Of a stretch of 64,000 nt of DNA, positions 8,577 to 16,599 are shown in pieces; position 1 is the first letter of the stretch; every line of letters begins with the position of its first letter. Source of the DNA: Chitinophagaceae bacterium (GTDB lineage Bacteria; Bacteroidota; Bacteroidia; Chitinophagales; Chitinophagaceae); contig JAIEMK010000005.1 in NCBI GenBank assembly GCA_019752295.1, positions 1 through 64,000 on the forward strand, read 5' to 3'. The notes under the pieces were generated by a model. It worked only from the letters and a program-made list of their open reading frames with translations. It was not told where the DNA came from and made no database searches. Both the position numbers and the translations under genes were made by a program.

Positions 8577-10214
8577 TTATAACGAGACCCCTCTTTTCCA
8601 TGGAATAAAATCATCCTGATTGAGTGCAACAGCTTTCGGTGTTATCGCACCACTTGCTACAGCGATGAGGTACTCAAGAATTTCTCTTCCTTTTTCTTCA
8701 ATAGATTTTGTGCCCTCAATAATATCTCCTGTATTGATATCAATGATATTTTTCATTTTTTCTGCCAATTTTGAATTGGTAGCGATTTTTATTACTGGGC
8801 AAACCGGATTACCAGTAGGTGTACCCAAGCCGGTTGTAAAGAGAATCAGGGTTGCGCCGCTGGCCGCTTTTCCGGTAGTAGCTTCCACATCATTACCAGG
8901 AGTACAAACCAAATTAAGTCCGGCTTTAATTGCAGGCTCTGTATAATCCAACACATCTGTTACAGGCGATGTTCCTCCTTTTTTACAAGCACCTGTGCTC
9001 TTAATTGCGTCGGTGATCAAGCCATCTTTAATATTCCCAGGAGAAGGATTCATATGAAAGCCCGACCCAACTGCCTTTGCCTGATCACTATATTCTTTCA
9101 TTAAACGAATAAACTTGTTGGCGGTTTTTTCATCTACCGATCGATCAATTAAATTCTGTTCTGCACCGCATAATTCAGGGAACTCGGCCAAAAGAACCTG
9201 TCCACCTAAGCCAACGATCAAATCAGCGCAAAAGCCAACGGCAGGATTCGCAGAAATACCGCTAAAGCCATCGCTACCGCCGCACTTCACACCCACACAC
9301 AATTTGTTTAAAGTTGCAGCAGTACGTTCCTGCTGATTTACTTTCATCAGTTGAAGAAATGTTTGTTTAATTGCGTCGGCAATTAAATCAGATTCACTGG
9401 CATGTTGTTGTTGTTCAAAGACCAACAGTGGTTTATCAAATTCAGGGCTGCGTTCCTGAAGATATTGTCGAAAGTCGTTTACCTGCAAATGCTGGCATCC
9501 CAAACTTAATAAAGTAATGCCCGCTACATTCGGGTGATCTGCATAAGCTGCCAATAATCTCCCCAGCGTTTCCGCATCATGTCGGGTGCCCCCGCATCCG
9601 CCGGAATGATTCAAAAATTTGATACCATCAACATTTTTAAATAACCGATTTTGGATAGCGTTTGCAGGTGCAAAATTTATGGATCGTATATCTTCACCCT
9701 TATTAATTGCATCTCTAAGTTGCTTTGCATAAGTTGTATACTTTTCAGTTACAGCATATCCAAGTGATTCATGCAATGCCTCTTTAATGGTATCCAAATT
9801 CCGGTTCTCACAAAAAACGGTTGGGATAAATAACCAATAGTTGGCAGTACCAACACGACCATCGTTACGATGATATCCCAAAAAAGTTCTGTTACTGAAT
9901 TGACTAATATCGGGACCATTCCATTTATAGCTAAAGCCCCTATAACCAAATTCATCTGCTGCGTGTTTGGTATTTTGTGTTGTCATGAGTGAGCCCGCTT
10001 TTACAGAACAGGTTAATTCACCAACTGTTACACCATACATCACGATCTTATCTCCTATATCACCCGCATGCATAAATATTTTGTGCTTTGAAGGAATGTC
10101 TTCCACTAACACAGTTTGTTCATTCATCCATTGTACTTTATCCCCCTTTTTAAGGTCAGATAGTGCTACCAAGACATTGTCTTTCGAATCTATTTTAAGC
10201 ACAGAAGATTTCAT
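8577..10214 (-). CDS. uxaA: UxaA-family sugar-acid dehydratase (altronate dehydratase type)
   Basis: Predicted iron-dependent dehydratase converting D-altronate to 2-keto-3-deoxygluconate, or acting on a related sugar acid such as galactarate. The N-terminal SAF-like domain (about 1-85, beginning KSSVLKIDSKDNVLVALSDL) is followed by the large UxaA/GarD domain. Conserved stretches are NHSGGCGGTRHDAETLG, GVKCGGSDGFSGISANPA and TTGLGTPTGNPVCPVIKIA, which include the cysteine/histidine-rich active-site regions. The length of 545 residues fits single-chain altronate dehydratases. Its start overlaps the stop of the transporter gene by 4 bp, so the pair is translationally coupled. UxaB/UxaC are not in the window, hence the exact substrate is open between altronate and galactarate. 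Confidence 0.85.
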   Translation of the reverse strand: MKSSVLKIDSKDNVLVALSDLKKGDKVQWMNEQTVLVEDIPSKHKIFMHAGDIGDKIVMYGVTVGELTCSVKAGSLMTTQNTKHAADEFGYRGFSYKWNGPDISQFSNRTFLGYHRNDGRVGTANYWLFIPTVFCENRNLDTIKEALHESLGYAVTEKYTTYAKQLRDAINKGEDIRSINFAPANAIQNRLFKNVDGIKFLNHSGGCGGTRHDAETLGRLLAAYADHPNVAGITLLSLGCQHLQVNDFRQYLQERSPEFDKPLLVFEQQQHASESDLIADAIKQTFLQLMKVNQQERTAATLNKLCVGVKCGGSDGFSGISANPAVGFCADLIVGLGGQVLLAEFPELCGAEQNLIDRSVDEKTANKFIRLMKEYSDQAKAVGSGFHMNPSPGNIKDGLITDAIKSTGACKKGGTSPVTDVLDYTEPAIKAGLNLVCTPGNDVEATTGKAASGATLILFTTGLGTPTGNPVCPVIKIATNSKLAEKMKNIIDINTGDIIEGTKSIEEKGREILEYLIAVASGAITPKAVALNQDDFIPWKRGVSL

Positions 10215-11491
10215 ATTTTTTTATTGATTTTGGTCCCGAGTGCTCGGGATTCGTTAATAAGTATTTCAGTTGCATCAATTTTAAACCACACAAAGGAACC
10301 AATTAAAACAATGATGCCAATTAATAATAGAGGAAAATAATATCCATATGCTGAGGCAAGATAGCCGAATGATACTGTGCTGATATATGCACCGGTTAAT
10401 CCTGTTGTATTCATTGCTCCGGATACTGTTCCACTTCTTAATCCACCAATATCCATGGCAACTGCCCAAGCCACTGGAGCGGTAACATCCATGCAAGCCA
10501 TTCCAATGCCCAGCGCAATGATTGCAGAAAAGTTATCGCTGGTGAGTGAAGCTGCAATAATGCAAATGCCCGAAACAAACAAGCCTACAAGCGGAACAAT
10601 TCTGCGTCCCCATTTTTTACCAAACTTCAGGCAGGCTTTATCGCTCAACCATCCTCCGGTAAAACATCCTATTGCAGCCAACAAATATGGTAGCGATGAA
10701 GCCCAGATCAATTGATCTTTTGCAATCAATCTTCCTTTCTCAAGATAAGTATGAAACCAACTTTGAAAAAAATAGGCGCCAATTGCATAACACAAATACA
10801 TGGCCATTAGCAACCACAAATTCTTTGATTTAAAAATACTCCAGTGAAATGCTTTGGACGCTTCTTGCTCTACTGGCAAACCTCTTTCAGCCTGTATATA
10901 AGCCAATTCGCGAGCCTCTATATTCTTGCACTCAGACGGATCTTCTTTATGCCATTTAAACCAAAAAATCGCCCAAATTATACCAACAATCCCCAGCAGA
11001 TAAAAAGGCATATGCCATCCGTATCGGTGCTGTAAGGGTATTACTAAAAAAGGAGTTAAAGCAGCGCCTATTCTGGAAGCGCCCCAAATGGTTGCTTGGG
11101 CTCTTCCTCTTTCTAAAACCGGAAACCATTTACTTAATACGATTGATGTATTTGGATAAGCGCCTGCTTCGCCAATACCAAAAAGGAATCTCACAATTAA
11201 CAGCATCAAAAATCCAGAAGAAAATCCGGTTAGCACTGTAAATAAAGACCACCATATTACAACCCTGAAAAGAACTTTCTTACCTCCAATTTTATCGCCC
11301 AACCAGCCGGTGGGCATTTCAAAAATTCCATATGCCAATGTAAACATACCCAGTATCCATCCCCATTGCATCGTATTGATATGCAGATCCCCCATGATGG
11401 ATACACTTGCAGACGACAATGCAATTCGATCGAGAAATGTTATCATCGACAATAAGGACAATACGAATAGTACCTGGTATCTTTTAGCCAT
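10211..11491 (-). CDS. MFS transporter, ACS family (hexuronate/sugar-acid:H+ symporter)
   Basis: Twelve-helix major facilitator of about 426 residues. The N-terminal segment MITFLDRIALSSASVSIM and loop-2/3 motif GWLGDKIGGKKVLF are typical of anion:cation symporters such as ExuT and GudP, and RFLFGIGEAGAYPNTSIVLSKWF is the ACS signature. Coupling with the downstream dehydratase (ATG overlap) argues for uptake of the dehydratase substrate, a hexuronate-derived acid. The last codons (ALGTKINKK) are encoded by a short intercistronic repeat (see 10215-10261), so the C-terminus is probably acquired from that element. A terminator lies about 20 bp upstream of its start. Confidence 0.88.
   Translation of the reverse strand: MAKRYQVLFVLSLLSMITFLDRIALSSASVSIMGDLHINTMQWGWILGMFTLAYGIFEMPTGWLGDKIGGKKVLFRVVIWWSLFTVLTGFSSGFLMLLIVRFLFGIGEAGAYPNTSIVLSKWFPVLERGRAQATIWGASRIGAALTPFLVIPLQHRYGWHMPFYLLGIVGIIWAIFWFKWHKEDPSECKNIEARELAYIQAERGLPVEQEASKAFHWSIFKSKNLWLLMAMYLCYAIGAYFFQSWFHTYLEKGRLIAKDQLIWASSLPYLLAAIGCFTGGWLSDKACLKFGKKWGRRIVPLVGLFVSGICIIAASLTSDNFSAIIALGIGMACMDVTAPVAWAVAMDIGGLRSGTVSGAMNTTGLTGAYISTVSFGYLASAYGYYFPLLLIGIIVLIGSFVWFKIDATEILINESRALGTKINKKI
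10215..10261 (-). repeat. Short leader repeat with hairpin core (transporter-uxaA junction)
   Basis: Contains the constant TTTATTGATTTTGG and ATTCGTTAA flanks shared with the arrays at 4463-4679 and 25034-25199. Between them is a different palindrome, TCCCGAGTGCTCGGGA (10234-10249), in place of TTACATGTAA. The copy lies inside the last codons of the transporter gene and ends at the uxaA start codon (10212-10214). Confidence 0.75.
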
Positions 11492-11512
11492 GGAAAAAGT
11501 TTACAATATAAA

Positions 11513-11544
11513 AACGCCATGCAGAAATAACTCTGCATGGCGTT
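11513..11544 (-). terminator. Rho-independent terminator
   Basis: Perfect 12-bp stem AACGCCATGCAG / CTGCATGGCGTT with an 8-nt loop. On the minus strand it is followed by TTTTTATATT. Oriented to end leftward transcripts from the small ORF at 11563-11643 (and read-through from 11734-13389) just before the MFS gene, whose start is at 11491. Confidence 0.85.
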
Positions 11545-11562
11545 AAACTTAAAACATTTAGA

Positions 11563-11643
11563 TTAAAATACAATATCGATTCCTTTATGCTGAATCTTTT
11601 CAATCGGCTGATCGACTAATTTAAGTTCAGTAATTTTGCTCAT
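11563..11643 (-). CDS. Small 26-residue ORF ahead of a terminator (leader peptide or small protein)
   Basis: ATG at 11641-11643, stop TAA at 11563-11565. The peptide begins MSKITELKLVDQPIEK and ends KGIDIVF. A -7-like box TAGATTTG lies on the minus strand at plus 11667-11674, about 24 bp before the start. A strong terminator (11513-11544) follows about 20 bp after the stop. The unit promoter-ORF-terminator precedes the sugar-acid transporter operon, so it could be a leader peptide/attenuator, a stand-alone small protein, or the remnant of a truncated gene. I recognise no homology and no run of regulatory codons. The coding claim is weak. Confidence 0.35.
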   Translation of the reverse strand: MSKITELKLVDQPIEKIQHKGIDIVF

Positions 11644-11666
11644 GCTGTTTATTGGTTCTCACAAAA

Positions 11667-11674
11667 CAAATCTA
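11667..11674 (-). promoter_or_regulatory. Candidate -7 box for the small ORF
   Basis: Minus-strand TAGATTTG matches TAnnTTTG; no convincing -33 TTG is seen at the expected distance. Its position about 24 bp before the ATG at 11643 is reasonable for this phylum. Confidence 0.4.
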
Positions 11675-11733
11675 CAACAATCTATAGGTTCCTCTATTGT
11701 GGCCTACTTTTGTATACCCTTTACTTTACTCGG

Positions 11734-13389
11734 TTAGTAGTGATTTCTTTTAAAGAAATAACTAATCGAAATTCCAACTTGTGTATTCATTTTATCAGAC
11801 AAGGTAGATGGCCCGTAAAATCCTCCATCCAATTTTATCCATCTATAATCTATGGTGCTTGTACGGTTAATAAATCCGGAAAACAAAAATTCTTTATAAT
11901 CCCATTGCACTTGAAACGCAATATTCCAATCAACCCAGTACTTGTTTTCAAATCCAATACCTAGATTACGGGATAAATAGTTATAGTAATAAAAATCGTT
12001 ATTATGCACCAGTCGTTCGGCCGAAATTCCAATTTTTTTTAAACCTTTTATCCAACTAACGCTGGCCATTTCGCTATTACTTCCCGGCCCAATAGATGCA
12101 CCGAGCAATTTACCTTGGTTGGTATAGCCCTGCGTAATATAGGGATGGGTGTACCAACTATTAGTGCGAGGAATCCCAAAAACGGCATCTTTGTTAAAGA
12201 TTAAACGAGCATCAGGCAATTGTAACTGGGTAATTTCAATCCCAAACAAAATGGCAGATTTATTAGAACGATTTCTGAATAATTTTCTAAAGCCGGCTAT
12301 ATATCCGGTTGGAATGGTATCACCAATGATATTAAAGGGATTGGCGAGTTTATTGGCCCTGCCATATTCAAAATAAATTTCAGCATGCTCTTTGGGCATG
12401 ACATACCTGAAAAACAAAGATCCGAGCGAGGCCGACCCCTTCTTATTCTCCGAATCTAATACCAAATCCGAAGGGGTTACCCCAGTAGAATCTTTATAAA
12501 AATAAGTTGCCCCTGCAGTTCCTATATGCAGGTTAGGCATCCATTTAGGGTTCCAGCTAAAAATATATCCGGCCAATGCCCTACCCGCTTTTTGTTTTTT
12601 TGCAATTCCACCTGCCCAGATGGTACGCATTATTTCGTTGTCGGGCGCTTCTGTACTAGTGTTTTTTAAAATGCCAAAAACTACCTGAAATTCTATTTTC
12701 CCAACTGCTGTTGCGATGGGTTTCCTGCTATTAAAAGTTGTATGCAAAAAGCCGGGGGCGTTATTGGTCATTATCAGACTATTTTTAATTCCGGGCCCCC
12801 ACCACAAATTCTCTGTTGATATGCCAATTGAAACAGACTTGCCATTGTAACGGAAACTCGACTGTCCGAGAAAAATTTTCTGAAGAGGTTCTTTCCCAAA
12901 CCTGCTAAAATTGTCGATTTTGTTTACATTGTATAAATAATATCTGGCCCAATAATTTGGATCTGCCGTATCGCTTTGAAACCCTATAGGATCGGTGTTT
13001 GCCGCAGTTACAAATTCGGGTTGCAGCATCAAACTAAATCCATTCCACTGAGCATGAACCCCCAGAGAGATTCTTTGTTGTAATCCAACAGAAGGGTACA
13101 TCGTTCCATCGTTTGAACCAATGGGCAAATTAGAATTTGTTTGCCAATTATAAACCGCCTGTGTTAATTGAACCTTTGGCCATTTTCTTTTCTTATCGCT
13201 TTCATCCAATAATTGATTCCAAAATTGGTCAGTACTCCTCACCACAAAAGACCTGCCCTGCAAATTCAAAGTATCATTCAATTGCGATAACCGTTGGTAA
13301 TCCATCAAATAAATATCGCTCACCACATCCTGCCCCGACACTAAAAATGTCAGAAATAAAAATGGAAGTGCTAAAACTAATCTTTTCAT
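11734..13389 (-). CDS. Wzi-like outer-membrane capsule assembly protein
   Basis: Outer-membrane beta-barrel of the capsule-assembly Wzi family, which in proteobacteria anchors capsular polysaccharide to the surface. The N-terminal signal peptide (MKRLVLALPFLFLTFLVSG) precedes a mature part rich in alternating aromatic and polar strands. The family segment NLWWGPGIKNSLIMTNNAPG, followed by HTTFNSRKPI and GKIEFQVVFG, is present around residues 190-235. It ends in an aromatic residue in a barrel-type C-terminus (ISYFFKRNHY). Adjacent and parallel to a second paralogue with the same layout. No glycosyltransferases are nearby, so the attached polysaccharide is unknown. Confidence 0.82.
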   Translation of the reverse strand: MKRLVLALPFLFLTFLVSGQDVVSDIYLMDYQRLSQLNDTLNLQGRSFVVRSTDQFWNQLLDESDKKRKWPKVQLTQAVYNWQTNSNLPIGSNDGTMYPSVGLQQRISLGVHAQWNGFSLMLQPEFVTAANTDPIGFQSDTADPNYWARYYLYNVNKIDNFSRFGKEPLQKIFLGQSSFRYNGKSVSIGISTENLWWGPGIKNSLIMTNNAPGFLHTTFNSRKPIATAVGKIEFQVVFGILKNTSTEAPDNEIMRTIWAGGIAKKQKAGRALAGYIFSWNPKWMPNLHIGTAGATYFYKDSTGVTPSDLVLDSENKKGSASLGSLFFRYVMPKEHAEIYFEYGRANKLANPFNIIGDTIPTGYIAGFRKLFRNRSNKSAILFGIEITQLQLPDARLIFNKDAVFGIPRTNSWYTHPYITQGYTNQGKLLGASIGPGSNSEMASVSWIKGLKKIGISAERLVHNNDFYYYNYLSRNLGIGFENKYWVDWNIAFQVQWDYKEFLFSGFINRTSTIDYRWIKLDGGFYGPSTLSDKMNTQVGISISYFFKRNHY

Positions 13390-13431
13390 TTTACTATGTT
13401 TTTTCTTCCACTCTTCACTTTTATCTTTTAT

Positions 13432-15006
13432 CTAAAAAAAGTAGATACAATTAACCAGCGCATATACATTAAACACATTTCCCTTCTCCCATCCATAATT
13501 ATGCGACCTTACAAATTGTGTTTCCCCATTCAGCAAAAATTTATTCCATCGCTTCTGAGCCAATAACCCTAATGAAAGATCATTCCATTGATTTTCCCGC
13601 ATACCGATTAAGTTTTGCGAACCCACCAAGGCTTTTGGATCTTGTTGAATTCTTTGAAATTTAATTCCCAGGTAATCAAAGCCCTTTATTTTTTTAACCT
13701 GAATGGTTTGTACATTATTTCCCTTTCCGCTACCTGCTCCAACTATTTGGTTTTGATAAGTCAACCCTTGCGTAACCTGACCATGTTCATACCAATTTCC
13801 TGAATTTCTAACAATATAGCTTGTAGTTTGTGCCATATGAGTAATCTCTCCAGAAATATCTAGTAACTGGTTATTTTTTAATTCAATTATTTTTTTGAAG
13901 CCGGCAATAAAAGCCGATGAGTGATTTGGATTGCTGCTAAAGTCGCGAAAGTTTGCTTTGAAATCGTTATATCCATATTCCAAATAAAATTCAATCTTGT
14001 GTTTTGGTAGAATCCAACGAGTAAACAAACTAATTGCACCATCATTTGGGATTGAGGAGGCCAGTGCATTTGAATCCGAACTTGCCCATGCTAAAACAGG
14101 TAAATATTTTTGAATAAATGAACCCTTTGTCCTTTGTTGATCACTACTATACAAATGATCCATTCTTGTTAACCCAAGAAAAAATCCTTCCATCCATTTT
14201 GGTTGGTAGGTTAAAACAATTCCATTAAAATACCTAGATTCATTTCTAGGATTCAGCGGTTTCATAAAATTATTCTCATTCGCTGCAGTCGTATCTTCAT
14301 CAAACTTACCCACCACCAACTGCCATTCAAAAGAACCGATTGGCGTTTTTAATGGCCGATTGGTATGAAATGACAGGTGCTGAAATCCTGGTGCATTATT
14401 GCTCATTAACAAGGAGCTAAACTGCCCGGGCCCCCACCATAGGTTTTCGGTAGAAGCAGCAATAGAAACTGCGCCAAGGTTTAATCTGATAGAAGACTGC
14501 CCCGGAAAAAACTTCGAAAAACTTTTTCCTGAATTAGAACCATATCCCTGTGTAATATCATAAGCATTATTAGCAGCATAAACAAACTCCGGTTGCAATT
14601 GAATGCTCAGCGGGCCAATTTTCGCATAGGCTCCAGCGGTTAAAGAAGTTTGTATACCCTTCGCCATAATCATCCCCTGATCGTTCCAGCCATAGGGATG
14701 ATGGCTATTATATTTTGTGGTAAAGCCTGTAGGTAAAATGGCAAATTGTATTTTACCCTTTGACAATGAATGTTCCGCTAATTCAAACCCATTACTGCTA
14801 TCAATCAGATTTAATAGATTTTTTCTTTCGATCCCTTTATGATAAAAAAAAGGTCTAGCAGTAAAAGAATTGCTTTCATCCATTTTCCCGGTGAGTTGCA
14901 AAACCCTTAACATATCGTCGGTGCCTATCTGGCCAATCGGTACTGATTGGCTAAAGCCTTTCAAGACAATAAAAAGCATTACTAATATTATACTATATTT
15001 TCTCAT
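13432..15006 (-). CDS. Wzi-like outer-membrane capsule assembly protein (second paralogue)
   Basis: Second Wzi-family barrel, about 524 residues from the ATG at 15004-15006. That start opens a clean signal peptide (MRKYSIILVMLFIVLKGFSQ); the open frame extending to 15162 adds only non-signal residues. Family segment ENLWWGPGQFSSLLMSNNAPG, then HLSFHTNRPLKTPIGSFEW. The C-terminus ends in NCIYFF, as expected for an outer-membrane barrel recognised by BAM. It lies 42 bp upstream of the other paralogue in the same orientation, so the two are probably co-transcribed. Their divergence suggests an old duplication rather than a recent one. Confidence 0.82.
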   Translation of the reverse strand: MRKYSIILVMLFIVLKGFSQSVPIGQIGTDDMLRVLQLTGKMDESNSFTARPFFYHKGIERKNLLNLIDSSNGFELAEHSLSKGKIQFAILPTGFTTKYNSHHPYGWNDQGMIMAKGIQTSLTAGAYAKIGPLSIQLQPEFVYAANNAYDITQGYGSNSGKSFSKFFPGQSSIRLNLGAVSIAASTENLWWGPGQFSSLLMSNNAPGFQHLSFHTNRPLKTPIGSFEWQLVVGKFDEDTTAANENNFMKPLNPRNESRYFNGIVLTYQPKWMEGFFLGLTRMDHLYSSDQQRTKGSFIQKYLPVLAWASSDSNALASSIPNDGAISLFTRWILPKHKIEFYLEYGYNDFKANFRDFSSNPNHSSAFIAGFKKIIELKNNQLLDISGEITHMAQTTSYIVRNSGNWYEHGQVTQGLTYQNQIVGAGSGKGNNVQTIQVKKIKGFDYLGIKFQRIQQDPKALVGSQNLIGMRENQWNDLSLGLLAQKRWNKFLLNGETQFVRSHNYGWEKGNVFNVYALVNCIYFF

Positions 15007-15529
15007 TACTCTAAAAACTAAAATCATGTTTTTAAAATTTATCCTCCCCCGCACGCAGCAGGGAGGAACTATATCTATACTATCAATGCTGTCCGATAAA
15101 ACCAAAAGTTTTGCCATATTTTTAAGATATGACCAAAAAGATATAGTTTGGCTTTTGCACAACTAAACTATGTGAACAATAGTACAAATTTTTACGGTAA
15201 TTCCGTTTTCGGACAGTTGATTTCTTTGATAGCAGTCCAAATTGTAAAAAAGACTACCCAACAAATGCAATTGGCAAAGATCTGTTCATTATTGAAAGCA
15301 CTTCTATTTTCTTGTTTTTAGACCTTTTAAAGTACGTTGGACGAAAGCCTGAGAGTAGTGCGGAATAAAGGTTCACATGCAGATCCGTGCGGATTATAAC
15401 TTGCCCGTACTTGTTTAAACAACCCTACAGACTGCACATCCTGTTCCGTTTTCGCATTCCTAAAGTGCACTGTTTGCTAATAATCGCTCCTGTTTGAAAT
15501 TCCTCCTCCCCGTTTAATAATTCGGCAAT
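15007..15529. other. Gene-poor, decayed intergenic stretch
   Basis: No intact gene is visible on either strand between the second Wzi gene and the relic at 15530-15706. Fragments of open frame are short and stop-riddled. A plus-strand stretch of about 35 codons around 15217-15320 (QLISLIAVQIVKKTTQ) is open but has no recognisable start or full domain. The region probably holds eroded remains of former genes. Confidence 0.5.
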
Positions 15530-15706
15530 TCAGTCAATACCATTCTTTTTAAATTGGAACAGGAAAGGAACTTCTACATTTTCTTTAATCTGAAATACGC
15601 CTCTCCAGATACCCGCAAGTGTTGAAATATCTAAAGTATAATCCGAAGCGAAATAAATAGAGATACTATTCTGAACTGCCGCGATACAACTAAAACATTC
15701 CTTAAC
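15530..15706 (-). pseudogene. Relic of a TlpA-like thioredoxin-family gene (N-terminal domain)
   Basis: A minus-strand frame of about 58 codons has no start codon, since a stop is immediately upstream at 15707-15709. It reads SDYTLDISTLAGIWRG followed by VPFLFQFKKNGID, then a TGA at 15530-15532. The same frame continues past the TGA with AELLNGEEEFQTGAI. The combination of GxWRG, a PF-F hydrophobic strand and xNGEExF resembles the N-terminal domain that precedes the TlpA/AhpC-type thioredoxin domain in Bacteroidota proteins. The catalytic CxxC part is absent. I interpret it as a decayed fragment; homology is by eye only. Confidence 0.45.
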
Positions 15707-15729
15707 TTAGAACATTATAAATCGCTACC

Positions 15730-16008
15730 ATGAATCCACGTATAACGATAGAATACTGCCCAAAATGTAATTGGCTTTTACGTGCTGCCTATATAGCTCA
15801 GGAACTCCTGACTACTTTTGTGGACGATGTACACAGTGTAACATTGGTTCCCAGTGCTACAGGTGGCCATTTTAGCATTAGTATTGAGAATGCCATTGTA
15901 TTTGACCGAAAAGAGTATGGTGGATTTCCTGAGATCAAAGAATTGAAACAAAAAATACGCGACATTGTGCATCCGGGTAAAGACTTAGGACATTCAGATA
16001 AACATTAA
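15730..16008 (+). CDS. SelT/SelW/SelH (Rdx) family thioredoxin-like protein
   Basis: Small 92-residue protein with the Rdx-type redox motif near the N-terminus, EYCPKCNWLLRAAYIAQEL. Here CxxC replaces the CxxU of animal selenoprotein W. The remainder fits the fold: a central ATGGHFSI strand turn (G-x-F segment) and FDRKEYGGFPEIKELKQKIRD at the C-terminus, where this family carries the conserved GGFPE-x-KxLKxxIRD. The cellular role of bacterial members is unsettled; thiol redox activity is inferred. It lies 9 bp upstream of mobA, likely one transcript. Confidence 0.85.
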   Translation: MNPRITIEYCPKCNWLLRAAYIAQELLTTFVDDVHSVTLVPSATGGHFSISIENAIVFDRKEYGGFPEIKELKQKIRDIVHPGKDLGHSDKH

Positions 16009-16017
16009 ATACAGTAA

Positions 16018-16599
16018 ATGACCGGCATCATACTTTGTGGAGGCAAGAGCAGTAGAATGGGGAGTGATAAAGGTTTATTATCAACCTCAGGAATTACCTG
16101 GGCTGAAACAGCCTGTCAAAAGCTGGCCTCATTTGTATCGTCAATTGCAATTTCAGTGAACTCTGAACAAATACCATCTTATAAAAATTATTTCCGGGAA
16201 GATCAATTGATTATCGACAATACAGAATTAAATATTGGCGGTCCTTTATGCGGACTCCTAAGTGCTCATTTATTGAAGCCTGAAGAAGATCTATTTCTTT
16301 TTGCCTGTGATCTTTTATTGATGGAGTCAATTGTATTCGAGAAGCTGTTGGTGTTGAAAAAAGAATTCCCTAATAATGAAGCTTATGTATTTATAAAGGA
16401 AAAAGAAGCGGAACCTCTTTGTGGTATATATACTGCCAATGCATTGAAACTTATATTAGCGTCATATCGTGAAGGCAATTTGGGGAAGCAAAGTATGAAA
16501 CACGTACTGGAAATGATAAACACATACAGAACTGAGCTTCCTGATGAATGGCAAAATTATTTCAAGAATATAAACAGTCGTCAGGAATTAAAAAACTAA
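16018..16599 (+). CDS. mobA: Molybdenum cofactor guanylyltransferase (MobA)
   Basis: Transfers GMP from GTP to molybdopterin to give the (bis-)MGD cofactor needed by the nitrate reductase encoded nearby. The N-terminal nucleotide-binding motif LCGGKSSRMGSDKGLL matches the family LAGGxSxRMGxDK. Downstream NIGGPLCGLLSAH and FLFACDLLLME (metal/GTP-binding DxP-type region, here with L) are in order, and PLCGIY is typical. Length of 193 residues is normal. Its stop overlaps the stop of the convergent rubredoxin-fusion gene. Placement at the end of the nitrate cluster agrees with cofactor supply. Confidence 0.92.
   Translation: MTGIILCGGKSSRMGSDKGLLSTSGITWAETACQKLASFVSSIAISVNSEQIPSYKNYFREDQLIIDNTELNIGGPLCGLLSAHLLKPEEDLFLFACDLLLMESIVFEKLLVLKKEFPNNEAYVFIKEKEAEPLCGIYTANALKLILASYREGNLGKQSMKHVLEMINTYRTELPDEWQNYFKNINSRQELKN

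Noticed and set aside
15217..15320. Plus-strand open stretch reading QLISLIAVQIVKK, considered as an ABC permease (MacB/FtsX-like) remnant
   Set aside because: Too short and without the following conserved segment; similarity is suggestive at best, so it is only mentioned within the decayed region.
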